Source: Alphaproteobacteria bacterium
Lineage (GTDB): Bacteria > Pseudomonadota > Alphaproteobacteria > CAAGCB01 > CAG-977
DNA length: 23,972 nt
Reading direction: 5' to 3'
NCBI GenBank assembly: GCA_900768845.1
Contig: CAAGEK010000053.1
Location: 1 to 23,972, forward strand
Shown here one piece after another: positions 1 to 6,493 of this stretch. The notes beneath the pieces were generated by a model. It did no database searches. It was not told the DNA's origin and saw only the letters and a program-made list of their open reading frames with translations. How positions within the stretch are numbered: the first letter of the stretch is position 1; each line of letters begins with the position of its first letter. The position numbers and the translations under genes are program-made.

Positions 1-242
1 CCCATATTATAAGCTGCCGATGGCGACAACGCCGTATATTTGCGTTGCGAGGCATACAGTGTACGCATATTGGTGATAATGGTTTGCACTTGGTCGATTG
101 TTTTGGTGATTTTGAATTTCGACATCGCCATGGAGTAACCGGCGATACCGCCGACCGATAAAACGCCGATAATTGCCAAAACTCCAAGCATTTCAACCAT
201 CGAACGGCCTGATTGTGCCGCAGACTCATGGAATGTTTTCAT
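1..242 (-). CDS. Type IV pilin-like (prepilin) protein, 3' end outside window
   Basis: The reading frame starts at an ATG (242-240) preceded by a GGAGAG ribosome binding site and stays open for 80 codons to the window edge, so the C-terminus is missing. Residues 1-12 form a short leader ending in Gly12; the mature part begins RSMVEMLGVLAIIGVLSVGG, with Glu at +5 and a hydrophobic helix, which is the type III signal cut and methylated by prepilin peptidase. The following segment (MSKFKITKTIDQVQTIITNM) resembles the polar half of a pilin N-terminal helix. Proteins with this leader are assembled by type IV pilus or type II secretion-like machinery in the inner membrane; none of that machinery is in the window. 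The role (pilus subunit, minor pilin or pseudopilin) cannot be told from this fragment. The gene lies behind a poly-C/poly-G promoter tract, which suggests variable expression. Confidence 0.82.
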   Translation of the reverse strand, partial: MKTFHESAAQSGRSMVEMLGVLAIIGVLSVGGIAGYSMAMSKFKITKTIDQVQTIITNMRTLYASQRKYTALSPSAAYNM

Positions 243-297
243 TTTTGCTCTCCAAAGTAAAAAATGAAACAACACAACGGAAATATCTTCAAAAGAG

Positions 298-330
298 GAA
301 ATACCCCCCCCCCCCCCCCCCGAAAGTCAA
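298..330 (-). promoter_or_regulatory. Putative phase-variable promoter of the pilin-like gene
   Basis: On the minus strand a -35-like TTGACT (330-325) is followed by TTC, then 18 consecutive G (321-304), then a -10-like TATTTC (303-298). The spacer is therefore 21 bp; 14 G would give the optimal 17 bp. The -35 matches consensus in 5 of 6 positions, the -10 in only 3 of 6. The element lies 56 bp upstream of the pilin-like start codon. Homopolymer tracts between -35 and -10 that alter expression by slippage are known from Neisseria porA and opc and Bordetella fim. Assignment here rests on geometry alone. Confidence 0.5.
304..321. repeat. Homopolymeric C18 tract
   Basis: Eighteen consecutive C on the plus strand. 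It lies in an intergenic region, flanked by an AT-rich stretch on its right side. Such a run is far beyond chance in a genome of mixed composition and is prone to slippage both in replication and in sequencing, so the exact length should be treated as uncertain. Confidence 0.97.
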
Positions 331-469
331 GTCATTTTTTTTAATTTTAATGTTTTTATTTTAAATTTCATACGAAGCGAAACTATAAATATTCTGATTA
401 AATAATTTTTTATAAAATAAAAAAGCACTGAAAGTCGGGGGGAGAAAAAATCGTTACCTGTTTGAAAAC
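331..469. other. AT-rich intergenic stretch, no gene seen
   Basis: This stretch between the poly-C tract and the transposase remnant is strongly A+T rich, in contrast to the rest of the window. Short frames crossing it have no recognisable protein character. It holds a G6 run at about 437-442. It is probably the degraded end of the insertion element plus promoter-upstream sequence. Confidence 0.4.
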
Positions 470-479
470 ATTTTCCCCT

Positions 480-617
480 TTCCATTTGCATAATTTCCTT
501 AGCATTTGACCTATTTCGTATCGCTTTTCCAAACACTTTGCGGCGATACTTCGGGGCAAATACCACATGATATTTACAATTCCATGTCGAATGTGATTGC
601 GGATGTATATCATTCAT
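480..617 (-). pseudogene. tnpA: IS200-type transposase (TnpA) remnant, frameshifted and truncated
   Basis: From the ATG at 617-615, behind an AAAGGAG ribosome binding site, the frame begins MNDIHPQSHSTW and continues through KYHVVFAPKYRRKVFGK, the typical N-terminus of IS200/IS605-family Y1 (HUH) transposases, which move single-stranded DNA. After FGK (about position 515) the family-like sequence continues only in another frame, as KRYEIGQMLRKLCKWKG, so there is an indel frameshift. Similarity ends around 485, before where the HUH metal-binding motif and the catalytic tyrosine should lie. Only about 45 of the usual 130-150 residues remain, so this is a dead 5' fragment. The fragment marks past insertion activity next to the terminase and pilin-like genes. 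Confidence 0.8.
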
Positions 618-644
618 AATGATTACTCCTTTGACCTCAAGGCT

Positions 645-665
645 CGTCGGTTCACCGGATCGACG
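645..665. repeat. Hairpin upstream of tnpA remnant, candidate IS left-end hairpin
   Basis: The segment CGTCG...CGACG can fold into a stem of about 9 bp (with two G-T pairs) closed by a three-base loop, ending 28 bp before the tnpA start. IS200/IS605 elements carry subterminal hairpins at their ends that TnpA recognises in single-stranded DNA, which fits the position. The assignment is inference, as the actual element end was not identified. Confidence 0.4.
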
Positions 666-747
666 GCATTGCAAGAAAGAAGTTCTTTTCTGCGCATAGC
701 CGGAAGCTTGCCGAAACCACGCGCATGGCACATGATTTTCGGGGGAC

Positions 748-785
748 AAAAAAAAACAGCCTCTTTCAGGAGGCTGTTTTTTTTT
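748..785 (-). terminator. Intrinsic terminator after the terminase gene (bidirectional)
   Basis: A perfect stem CAGCCTC (757-763) / GAGGCTG (770-776) with a six-base loop is flanked by nine A on the left and nine T on the right, so it can act on either strand. It begins 15 bases beyond the stop codon of the minus-strand terminase gene and is its natural 3' boundary. Confidence 0.88.
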
Positions 786-799
786 GCGACAAACGCTTT

Positions 800-2104
800 T
801 TAATCACCGCCGAACGGATCATATTCGGATTTTCCGGACGGGATAAAGGGTGTTTCCGTCTTTTCCTCTTTCAATCCCGTTGCCAGATACCTGAACGCAT
901 CGGCGGCATGACTTGTCCAATCGTGTCGCGGACGCGGCATGAAATCACGGCGCACGGAATCCCATTCTTTTTGGTACTGCCTCAAGGCCTCCAACCCTTT
1001 CGCGCACCTGTCCTTGTCGAAACGGCACCGCGGTAACAGCATCCGGACGCAGGCGATGCCGGATTCCACGCTTGAACGTTCCAAAACCCGTCCGCGCACT
1101 CCCAGCCCCGCCAATAAATCCAAACGGCTTTTCCCGCTGGACAATTCATGAACGCCGACGTCATGCGGAAATATGTTGAGATGCGTATAAGTGTAGGGTT
1201 TGTCCTTCATAACGCGGACATAATGATCCAACCCGACGCCCGACGCTTCGTAATAATCGATAATATCGATTTCGCGCCCGTGTTGCTGGTAAAACCAAAT
1301 CGCCGTAGCATCCCCTATTCCCAAATCCCACGCCGTATAAACGGGTTTCGCCGGATCGTGAGGCACGAACCCTATGCGCCCTTCGATTTCCGCCTGATGA
1401 AGCAACTCGCCATAGTATGCGCCCTTTAAAGCGGCGTTAAAGGAACAGTAAAATTCCTGTTGAATCGTCGCTTCATCCATTCCCGCCGCCCGTTCCGCTT
1501 CAACCGCACCGGCGGGAATGGCTTTCGTTTCCGAAACCCCCAGCTTTTGAGCGAACCATCCGGAAGTGCTTTGTGCCGTTTCAAACAGGGAAAGCCCGTG
1601 ATTCCTGCCCCGAGGCGTATAAATGAACAACGACCACCCTTCGTTTTCCGCCAAAATCGGACGGATAAAATCCCACGCCGCAGGATCAGCGATGGAATAT
1701 TCGGAAAAAACCACACCGACGGGATTCGCTCCGACCAAAGAATTGTAACTGTCCGATCCGACGCACTGCCAAACCGACCCGTTCAACAATTCGATTTTCA
1801 TTTCCTGCGCATTTGCGGATTTTCTCAACTCCGGCGGAAAAACCTGATCGATCACGCGCCTGCCCTGTTTGTCAATGGCGTCCCAAACAACCTTTCGGGC
1901 TTGGGTTTGCAAAGGCAACATATGCCAATACACTCCGACGCGCTTCATGGCCGCAACAGCCGTCCAATTCAAAGCCAGACTGTCTTTTCCCGCACGCCTG
2001 TGCCAGACGGCGACCGCCCTTTTGCCGCCGTTTTCCAAATATCTCCACAAATCCATCTGATAGCTTCGCGGCTGCCAGCGGTTCGGAATTTTTATGCGTT
2101 TCAT
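800..2104 (-). CDS. Phage terminase large subunit (TerL), solitary
   Basis: A 434-residue protein of normal length for a DNA-packaging terminase large subunit, the ATP-driven motor and nuclease that fills phage capsids. Visible landmarks: a P-loop-like HRRAGKDS at 35-42, a Walker B-like hydrophobic strand ending in FSEYS at 133-137, a TPRGRN coupling motif at 163-168, and a C-terminal RNase H-like nuclease half with AWDLG at 258-262, a PHD at 313-315 and SHAADAFRY at 398-406. The start ATG has a strong AGAGGGGG ribosome binding site. The frame is intact with no stops. No small terminase, portal, capsid or integrase gene accompanies it, so it is a prophage remnant, a gene transfer agent piece elsewhere in the genome, or a retained single gene. 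It lies between two intrinsic terminators. Confidence 0.88.
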   Translation of the reverse strand: MKRIKIPNRWQPRSYQMDLWRYLENGGKRAVAVWHRRAGKDSLALNWTAVAAMKRVGVYWHMLPLQTQARKVVWDAIDKQGRRVIDQVFPPELRKSANAQEMKIELLNGSVWQCVGSDSYNSLVGANPVGVVFSEYSIADPAAWDFIRPILAENEGWSLFIYTPRGRNHGLSLFETAQSTSGWFAQKLGVSETKAIPAGAVEAERAAGMDEATIQQEFYCSFNAALKGAYYGELLHQAEIEGRIGFVPHDPAKPVYTAWDLGIGDATAIWFYQQHGREIDIIDYYEASGVGLDHYVRVMKDKPYTYTHLNIFPHDVGVHELSSGKSRLDLLAGLGVRGRVLERSSVESGIACVRMLLPRCRFDKDRCAKGLEALRQYQKEWDSVRRDFMPRPRHDWTSHAADAFRYLATGLKEEKTETPFIPSGKSEYDPFGGD

Positions 2105-2121
2105 TGTTCCCCCTCTTTTAC

Positions 2122-2154
2122 AAAAAAATCCCCCGAAGAATGCTTCGGAGGATT
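2122..2154 (-). terminator. Intrinsic terminator between the deacylase and terminase genes
   Basis: Reading the minus strand, a 12-bp stem (one G-U pair) with tetraloop CAUU, arms 2154-2143 and 2138-2127, runs into seven U (two within the stem). It ends only 17 bases before the terminase start codon, so there is no room for a promoter between it and that gene. It probably ends the deacylase transcript, but any transcript of the terminase must read through it. Confidence 0.8.
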
Positions 2155-2178
2155 AAACGGAATTTAAAGTAACAAAAT

Positions 2179-2205
2179 GTTATATCATGTTTTTCTATTT
2201 GTCAA
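2179..2205 (-). promoter_or_regulatory. Candidate sigma-70-type promoter reading toward the terminase
   Basis: On the minus strand, TTGACA (2205-2200, perfect -35) and TATAAC (2184-2179, 5 of 6 for -10) are separated by 15 bp, slightly short. The -35 overlaps the stop codon of the deacylase gene. The predicted start near 2172 would give a leader of about 68 nt that contains the terminator hairpin, so the output may be a short terminated RNA or an attenuated terminase mRNA. Confidence 0.4.
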
Positions 2206-2732
2206 TCATTTTCATCTTCCGTCACGGGAACGATCACCGGTTCATGGCCGCAAAACCGGATGAAAGTCATTAAATCCGCCGGCGTAATCGTCGTCGTCGC
2301 CGTATTTGTCAAAGGATGAAAGTTAATCAGCGGCTGTTCCATCATTTCTTTGTCCAAGACGGGGCGCACGTCGTGTTTTTTATCGTTAATCAGACAAAAC
2401 GGCGTTACCGATCCGGGGGTAATGCCCAATTTTTCAAACAACAGATCCGCCGAAGCGAACGACAGGCGTTTGCTTCCGATTTTTCGGGGAACGGATTTCA
2501 AATCGACGCGTTTTTCCGCCGGCGCGACAATCAGCCACAACACACCCTTTGCGTCTTTGCAAAATAAATTCTTGCAATGCATCCCTTCGATGCCTCCCCA
2601 ATGCTTTGCGCCTTCTTCCGCGGTGAAAACGGGCGGATGGGAAGTCGTTTTGCCCCGTATGCCGAGTTGATCGAAACATTTAAACAGCATTTCCGGAGTT
2701 GTCGGCAAGATCCGTTGATTTTCCTCTGTCAT
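2202..2732 (-). CDS. ProXp-ala/YbaK-type aminoacyl-tRNA deacylase
   Basis: A 176-residue single-domain protein of the YbaK/ProRS-associated editing family. It hydrolyses mischarged tRNA in trans; the closest match by eye is the ProXp-ala (PrdX) branch, which clears Ala-tRNA(Pro) made in error by prolyl-tRNA synthetase, a job needed where ProRS lacks its own INS editing domain, as in many alphaproteobacteria. Features: HPPVFTAEE at 32-40, a HCKNLF segment at 52-57 whose Lys54 is the conserved functional lysine of the family, GSVTPF at 107-112, then INFHPLTNTATTTI near the C-terminus. Length and motif order are normal. The gene is divergent from the amidase gene, with a 73-bp shared upstream region. 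Substrate (Ala against Cys) is inferred, not proven. Confidence 0.85.
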   Translation of the reverse strand: MTEENQRILPTTPEMLFKCFDQLGIRGKTTSHPPVFTAEEGAKHWGGIEGMHCKNLFCKDAKGVLWLIVAPAEKRVDLKSVPRKIGSKRLSFASADLLFEKLGITPGSVTPFCLINDKKHDVRPVLDKEMMEQPLINFHPLTNTATTTITPADLMTFIRFCGHEPVIVPVTEDEND

Positions 2733-2805
2733 TTTTCATACATCCGTTATATAAAACCCTGCCGGACAAAATACATTCACCCCGATGCAAACGGAAGAGT
2801 TTTTT

Positions 2806-3486
2806 ATGCGCATTGACACGTCTTGCCGATCGGCCAACTTCAACGAACGCAAATTGCCCGTCGATATGATTTTAATCCATTATACGGGAATGGAATCGGC
2901 GCAAGGCGCGTTGGAACGGTTGTGTGACGAAAGCTCCCAAGTCAGCGCGCATTACCTTGTCGACACGGACGGCCGGATATTCGCCCTCGTCGACGAAAAC
3001 AAGCGCGCATGGCACGCGGGCGTTTCATTTTGGAAAGGCGAACGCGACGTCAATTCGCGCTCCGTCGGCATAGAGCTGGTCAACCGCGGCCACGAATTCG
3101 GCTATGCGCCCTTTCCCGACAGGCAGATCGCCGCGTTGACGGAGCTGGCCGCGGATATTGCCGCCAGACACGGCGTCCGCCCGTCCATGGTATTGGGACA
3201 TTCGGACGTCGCTCCGGCAAGAAAAGCCGATCCGGGGGAGCTGTTCCCGTGGAAAACGTTGGCGGAAAACGGCCTCGGGCTGTGGACGGACGGGTTTGAA
3301 GACACCGGACGCGATGAAAAGGAAATGATGGAAAGCATCGGATACGACCTTTCCGACATTCCCGCGGCTTTGACGGCATTCCGGAGGCATTTCCTGCCCG
3401 AAGCTTTAAACGACGACGCTTCGGAACGGACGAAACGGCGGATGGCCGCCGTTGCAGGCTTGTTTGAACGGGAAAGGTGCAAATGA
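2806..3486 (+). CDS. N-acetylmuramoyl-L-alanine amidase, AmpD/Amidase_2 family
   Basis: A 226-residue zinc amidase that cuts the bond between N-acetylmuramic acid and L-alanine. Family landmarks: LIHYTG with ligand His25, AWHAG at 69-72, the VGIELVN strand with Glu90, and GHSDVAPARKADPG at 131-144 with His132 and Asp142 as remaining zinc ligands and Lys140 near the active site. There is no signal peptide or lipobox, so a cytoplasmic AmpD-like role in peptidoglycan recycling (anhydromuropeptides) fits better than a secreted AmiD-like role. I chose ATG 2806 because GGAAGAG (2792-2798) is well spaced before it; an upstream ATG at 2785 has no such site. A TATATA at 2748-2753 may be its -10. The stop overlaps the start of the HAD gene by ATGA. 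Residues after about 160 are less conserved. Confidence 0.9.
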   Translation: MRIDTSCRSANFNERKLPVDMILIHYTGMESAQGALERLCDESSQVSAHYLVDTDGRIFALVDENKRAWHAGVSFWKGERDVNSRSVGIELVNRGHEFGYAPFPDRQIAALTELAADIAARHGVRPSMVLGHSDVAPARKADPGELFPWKTLAENGLGLWTDGFEDTGRDEKEMMESIGYDLSDIPAALTAFRRHFLPEALNDDASERTKRRMAAVAGLFERERCK

Positions 3487-4289
3487 AATCCTGTAAAATC
3501 ATTTTCAGCGATATTGACGGCACTCTTTTAAAATCCGACCACACGGTAAGCACACGGACGAAAGACGCCCTGCGCCGTTTGAACGCCAAAGGCATTCCGG
3601 TCATTCTCGTGTCCGGCAGAATGCCGTCCGCAATCCGGTTGATTCAAGAGGAAGCCGGACTTCGCTCGCCTTACATTTCCTACAGCGGAGCTTTGATTTC
3701 CGATGAAAACGGCGAAACGCTGGGCAGTTTCGGGCTGACAAAACCCGCCGCCGCAAAAATCAAGCGGCATATTCTGCGTTTTTACCCCGATATCGAATGC
3801 AGTGCGTATTCCGAAGACCGCTGGATCACGGACGACGACACGACCCCCGTGATCAATTCCGAACGCGCCATCATCAAAAGGGATCCCGAAAAGGGCGATT
3901 TGGAAAATTTGTTAAAGGACTCCGCCACCGTCCATAAATTATTGTGCATCGGCGACGCTGAACGGTTGGACATTATGAAATCGGAGCTGACGCCCCTGTT
4001 TCCCGAATGCCGCATTTATAAATCCCAGCCCCGCTATTTGGAAATCATGGAAAAAAGCGCGTGCAAATCCGCCGCCGCCGCGCTGTTGTGCCGGAAAATG
4101 AACATCGGCAGGGAAGAGGTTCTGGCTTTGGGCGACAATTACAACGATACGGATTTACTGGAATTCGCAGGTACGGGCGTCGCCATGGGAAACGCCCCCG
4201 CCAGCGTACGTTCTTTCGCCGACATGACGGCGGACACGAACGATAACGACGGATGGAGCAAAGCCGTCGAAAAGATTTTCAATCTTTGA
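3483..4289 (+). CDS. Cof-type HAD-IIB hydrolase (sugar-phosphate phosphatase-like)
   Basis: A 268-residue haloacid dehalogenase-superfamily phosphatase. Motif I is DIDGT with nucleophile Asp10 and acid/base Asp12; motif II is LVSGRM; motif IV is GDNYNDTDLL near residue 218, whose aspartates hold magnesium. The long insert between motifs II and III is the C2B (Cof-type) cap. Family members dephosphorylate sugar phosphates, FMN or related small phosphates; substrate cannot be read from sequence. I prefer ATG 3483, which overlaps the amidase stop as ATGA and follows GGGAAAGG, over a GTG two codons earlier. The coupling to a muropeptide amidase hints at a linked amino sugar or recycling role, but that is only context. 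Confidence 0.9.
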   Translation: MKSCKIIFSDIDGTLLKSDHTVSTRTKDALRRLNAKGIPVILVSGRMPSAIRLIQEEAGLRSPYISYSGALISDENGETLGSFGLTKPAAAKIKRHILRFYPDIECSAYSEDRWITDDDTTPVINSERAIIKRDPEKGDLENLLKDSATVHKLLCIGDAERLDIMKSELTPLFPECRIYKSQPRYLEIMEKSACKSAAAALLCRKMNIGREEVLALGDNYNDTDLLEFAGTGVAMGNAPASVRSFADMTADTNDNDGWSKAVEKIFNL

Positions 4290-4298
4290 AATTTTCAG

Positions 4299-4327
4299 TT
4301 GACGGCGAAAACGAAACAACGTACCGT
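4299..4327 (+). promoter_or_regulatory. rnpB promoter
   Basis: TTGACG (4299-4304), 17-bp spacer, TACCGT (4322-4327). Predicted transcription start is at about 4334, exactly where the P1 helix of RNase P RNA begins. The -10 is weak by sequence (3 of 6) but the -35 is 5 of 6 and the geometry agrees with the RNA end. Confidence 0.6.
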
Positions 4328-4332
4328 CCCCC

Positions 4333-4704
<372 letters not shown>

Positions 4705-4712
4705 TCTTTTTT

Positions 4713-4912
4713 ACGAATCGATTCGCCCCCTTGAAAAACAACACGTTACGGAAAATTTTCCGCAAAGCGGCGATTCCCTGTTCCCCTTTCAATACCGGAA
4801 CAAAAAAAGTACGTCCGGCCGCCGGCGCGCTTTTTTGCATTTTATTCCCCTTGCCCGCACGAAAAAGCAAAGTATGCCCCCTTTCTATCCATAGCCCGAA
4901 TATCGCTAAAAC
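4713..4912. other. Intergenic region between rnpB and the mraZ control region
   Basis: No supported gene. A plus-strand frame stays open from 4584 through mraZ, but its upstream part covers rnpB and has no protein character. The region holds a 12-bp palindrome CGAATCGATTCG (4714-4725) made of two abutting GANTC sites, and a GC-rich inverted segment flanked by A7 and T6 at 4802-4836 that could be a weak terminator. Confidence 0.5.
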
Positions 4913-4928
4913 ACACAATATATTGTGT
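4913..4928. promoter_or_regulatory. Perfect 16-bp palindrome upstream of mraZ, possible operator
   Basis: ACACAATATATTGTGT is perfectly dyad-symmetric and sits 157 bp before the mraZ start, upstream of the TCCCA repeats. This is the form of a site for a dimeric helix-turn-helix regulator. I do not recognise the regulator. Confidence 0.4.
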
Positions 4929-4975
4929 CATTCCTTTTCTTTATCCCATATTTTCCACATCAAACGCCATACTTA

Positions 4976-5010
4976 TCCCATTGACCGCCATAAAATCCCA
5001 TGCTATCCCA
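4976..5010 (-). promoter_or_regulatory. MraZ-box array (TGGGA repeats) controlling the dcw operon
   Basis: Four 5-base units separated by exactly 5 bases: TCCCA (4976-4980), CGCCA (4986-4990, degenerate), TCCCA (4996-5000), TCCCA (5006-5010); read on the minus strand they are TGGGA repeats at 10-bp period. MraZ is known to bind TGGGN repeats spaced by 5 nt upstream of its own gene and repress the operon. A further TCCCA at 4944-4948 is out of the 10-bp phase. The array spans the likely promoter, which suits repression. Confidence 0.75.
4981..5009 (+). promoter_or_regulatory. Candidate mraZ/dcw promoter
   Basis: TTGACC (4981-4986, 5 of 6), 17-bp spacer, TATCCC (5004-5009, 3 of 6). The weak -10 lies inside the last TCCCA repeats, so MraZ binding would cover it. 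The leader to mraZ would be about 70 nt. Confidence 0.4.
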
Positions 5011-5084
5011 TAATAAAACCAAGTGGGCAAATATTGCCTACAAACATTTTCCCGAACTCGGGAACTGGAAACGGAGAAACCTGT

Positions 5085-5567
5085 ATGGTGCGGACGGTTC
5101 GGAAGAAAAATCTCTTCCTTGACACCATCGTGAACAAAGTCGATGCAAAGGGACGCGTATCAATCCCTGCCGACTACCGCGCCCTTTTGGAACAACAGGA
5201 AACGGAGCTTGTCGCCTTTCGATCCTTTACGTCCGCGTGCATTGAATGTTGCACGGCGGAAATGATGGAACGTCTGGCAAACGACATCGACCGGAGCTTT
5301 GATACTTTTTCATCCGAACAGGACGACCTGACGGGCTTGATTTACGCCGATGCGAAGGAATTCCCCTTTGACAGCACGGGACGCATCGTGTTGACCGAAA
5401 AGCTGATGAAGCACGCAAACATCACGGACAAAGCGGCTTTCGTCGGCAAAGGGCGGACGTTTCAAATTTGGAATCCGGACGCATACGCCGAAGAAGAGGA
5501 GAAAATCCGCGCCCGCGCTTTGCAAAAACGCCTGAGCATAAAAACGGGAGGCGGTCATGATGAATGA
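5085..5567 (+). CDS. mraZ: Transcriptional regulator MraZ
   Basis: A 160-residue protein with the two SpoVT/AbrB-like repeats of MraZ, each holding the DxxxR signature: DAKGR at 20-24 and DSTGR at 96-100. MraZ forms ring-like oligomers on repeated TGGG boxes and represses the division and cell wall cluster that it heads; here a matching repeat array lies 75-109 bp upstream. The start ATG 5085 has an upstream GGAG and fits family length; the open frame extends back to 4584 but only across rnpB and the control region. The gene overlaps rsmH by 11 bases. Slightly longer than the E. coli protein (152 aa) because of a charged C-terminal tail. Confidence 0.95.
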   Translation: MVRTVRKKNLFLDTIVNKVDAKGRVSIPADYRALLEQQETELVAFRSFTSACIECCTAEMMERLANDIDRSFDTFSSEQDDLTGLIYADAKEFPFDSTGRIVLTEKLMKHANITDKAAFVGKGRTFQIWNPDAYAEEEEKIRARALQKRLSIKTGGGHDE

Positions 5568-6489
5568 CGTTCCGCACATTCCCGTTTTGCTGAACGAAGT
5601 CGTTGCGGCCGTCAAACCGGAAAACGGCGGCGTTTACGTCGACGGGACTTTCGGAGCCGGCGGCTATTCCCGTGCGATTCTGGATGCGGCGGACTGCCGC
5701 GTTATCGGCATCGACCGCGATCCCGACGCCGTCAGAAACGGGCAAGGGCTGTGCGAACGTTATCAAGGCCGTCTGACTTTGTTGCACGGCGAATTCGGCG
5801 ACATGGTATCACTGGTTCGTGCGACGGGAGTCGAATCCGTCGACGGGGTGATGTTGGACATCGGCGTTTCTTCCATGCAAATCGATCAGGCGGAACGGGG
5901 CTTTTCTTTTAAAAGGGACGGCCGCCTTGATATGCGTATGAGTCAAGAAGGCTTGAGTGCGGCGGACGTCGTCAATTCGTTTTCCGAAAAGGAAATCGCC
6001 GACATTATTTACCTGTACGGCGAAGAACGCTTTTCCCGACGCATCGCTTCGGCGATCGCGGCGCGCAGAAAGGAACGGCCGTTTGAAACGACGCTGGATT
6101 TCGCTTCCGTCGTGCGTTCCGTCCTGCCTCACGGAAAAGACGGCATCGATCCCGCGACGCGCACCTTTCAGGCTTTGCGCATTTACGTCAACGACGAACT
6201 GGGACAGCTTCGCGCCGGTTTGGAAGGGGCGGAAACTTTGTTGAAAACCGGCGGAAGAATGGCCGTCGTGTCTTTTCATTCGCTGGAAGACAGAATCGTC
6301 AAAAACTTCATTCAGGAAAAAAGCGGAAAAACCGCCCGCCCGTCAAAATACCTGCCCGAAGAGGGTAAAGCGGAGGCGACGCTGAAAGCGGTGACCAAAA
6401 AGCCCGTCGTCCCCTCCGAAAGCGAAATTTTTTCAAACGCCCGTTCGCGCTCCGCCAAATTGCGGGTGGCGGAACGCATAAAAGGATAG
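5557..6489 (+). CDS. rsmH: 16S rRNA (cytosine(1402)-N(4))-methyltransferase
   Basis: A 310-residue SAM-dependent methyltransferase (MraW/RsmH) that adds the N4-methyl group to C1402 of 16S rRNA in the decoding centre. Landmarks: HIPVLLNEV at the N-terminus, DGTFGAGGYS (29-38) as the SAM loop, GIDRDP (51-56), MLDIGVSS, the RATRTFQALRIYVNDEL-type segment and VVSFHSLEDRIVK toward the C-terminus. Length is normal. Two adjacent ATG codons (5557 and 5560) follow GGGAGG; the second has better spacing, so the true start may be 5560. It sits in its conserved dcw place after mraZ and is read in overlap with it, so translation is probably coupled. Confidence 0.97.
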   Translation: MMNDVPHIPVLLNEVVAAVKPENGGVYVDGTFGAGGYSRAILDAADCRVIGIDRDPDAVRNGQGLCERYQGRLTLLHGEFGDMVSLVRATGVESVDGVMLDIGVSSMQIDQAERGFSFKRDGRLDMRMSQEGLSAADVVNSFSEKEIADIIYLYGEERFSRRIASAIAARRKERPFETTLDFASVVRSVLPHGKDGIDPATRTFQALRIYVNDELGQLRAGLEGAETLLKTGGRMAVVSFHSLEDRIVKNFIQEKSGKTARPSKYLPEEGKAEATLKAVTKKPVVPSESEIFSNARSRSAKLRVAERIKG

Positions 6490-6493
6490 AAAA

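Noticed and set aside
173..364. Plus-strand frame across the poly-C tract
   Set aside because: It is antisense to the pilin-like gene and gains its length from the proline run encoded by C18.
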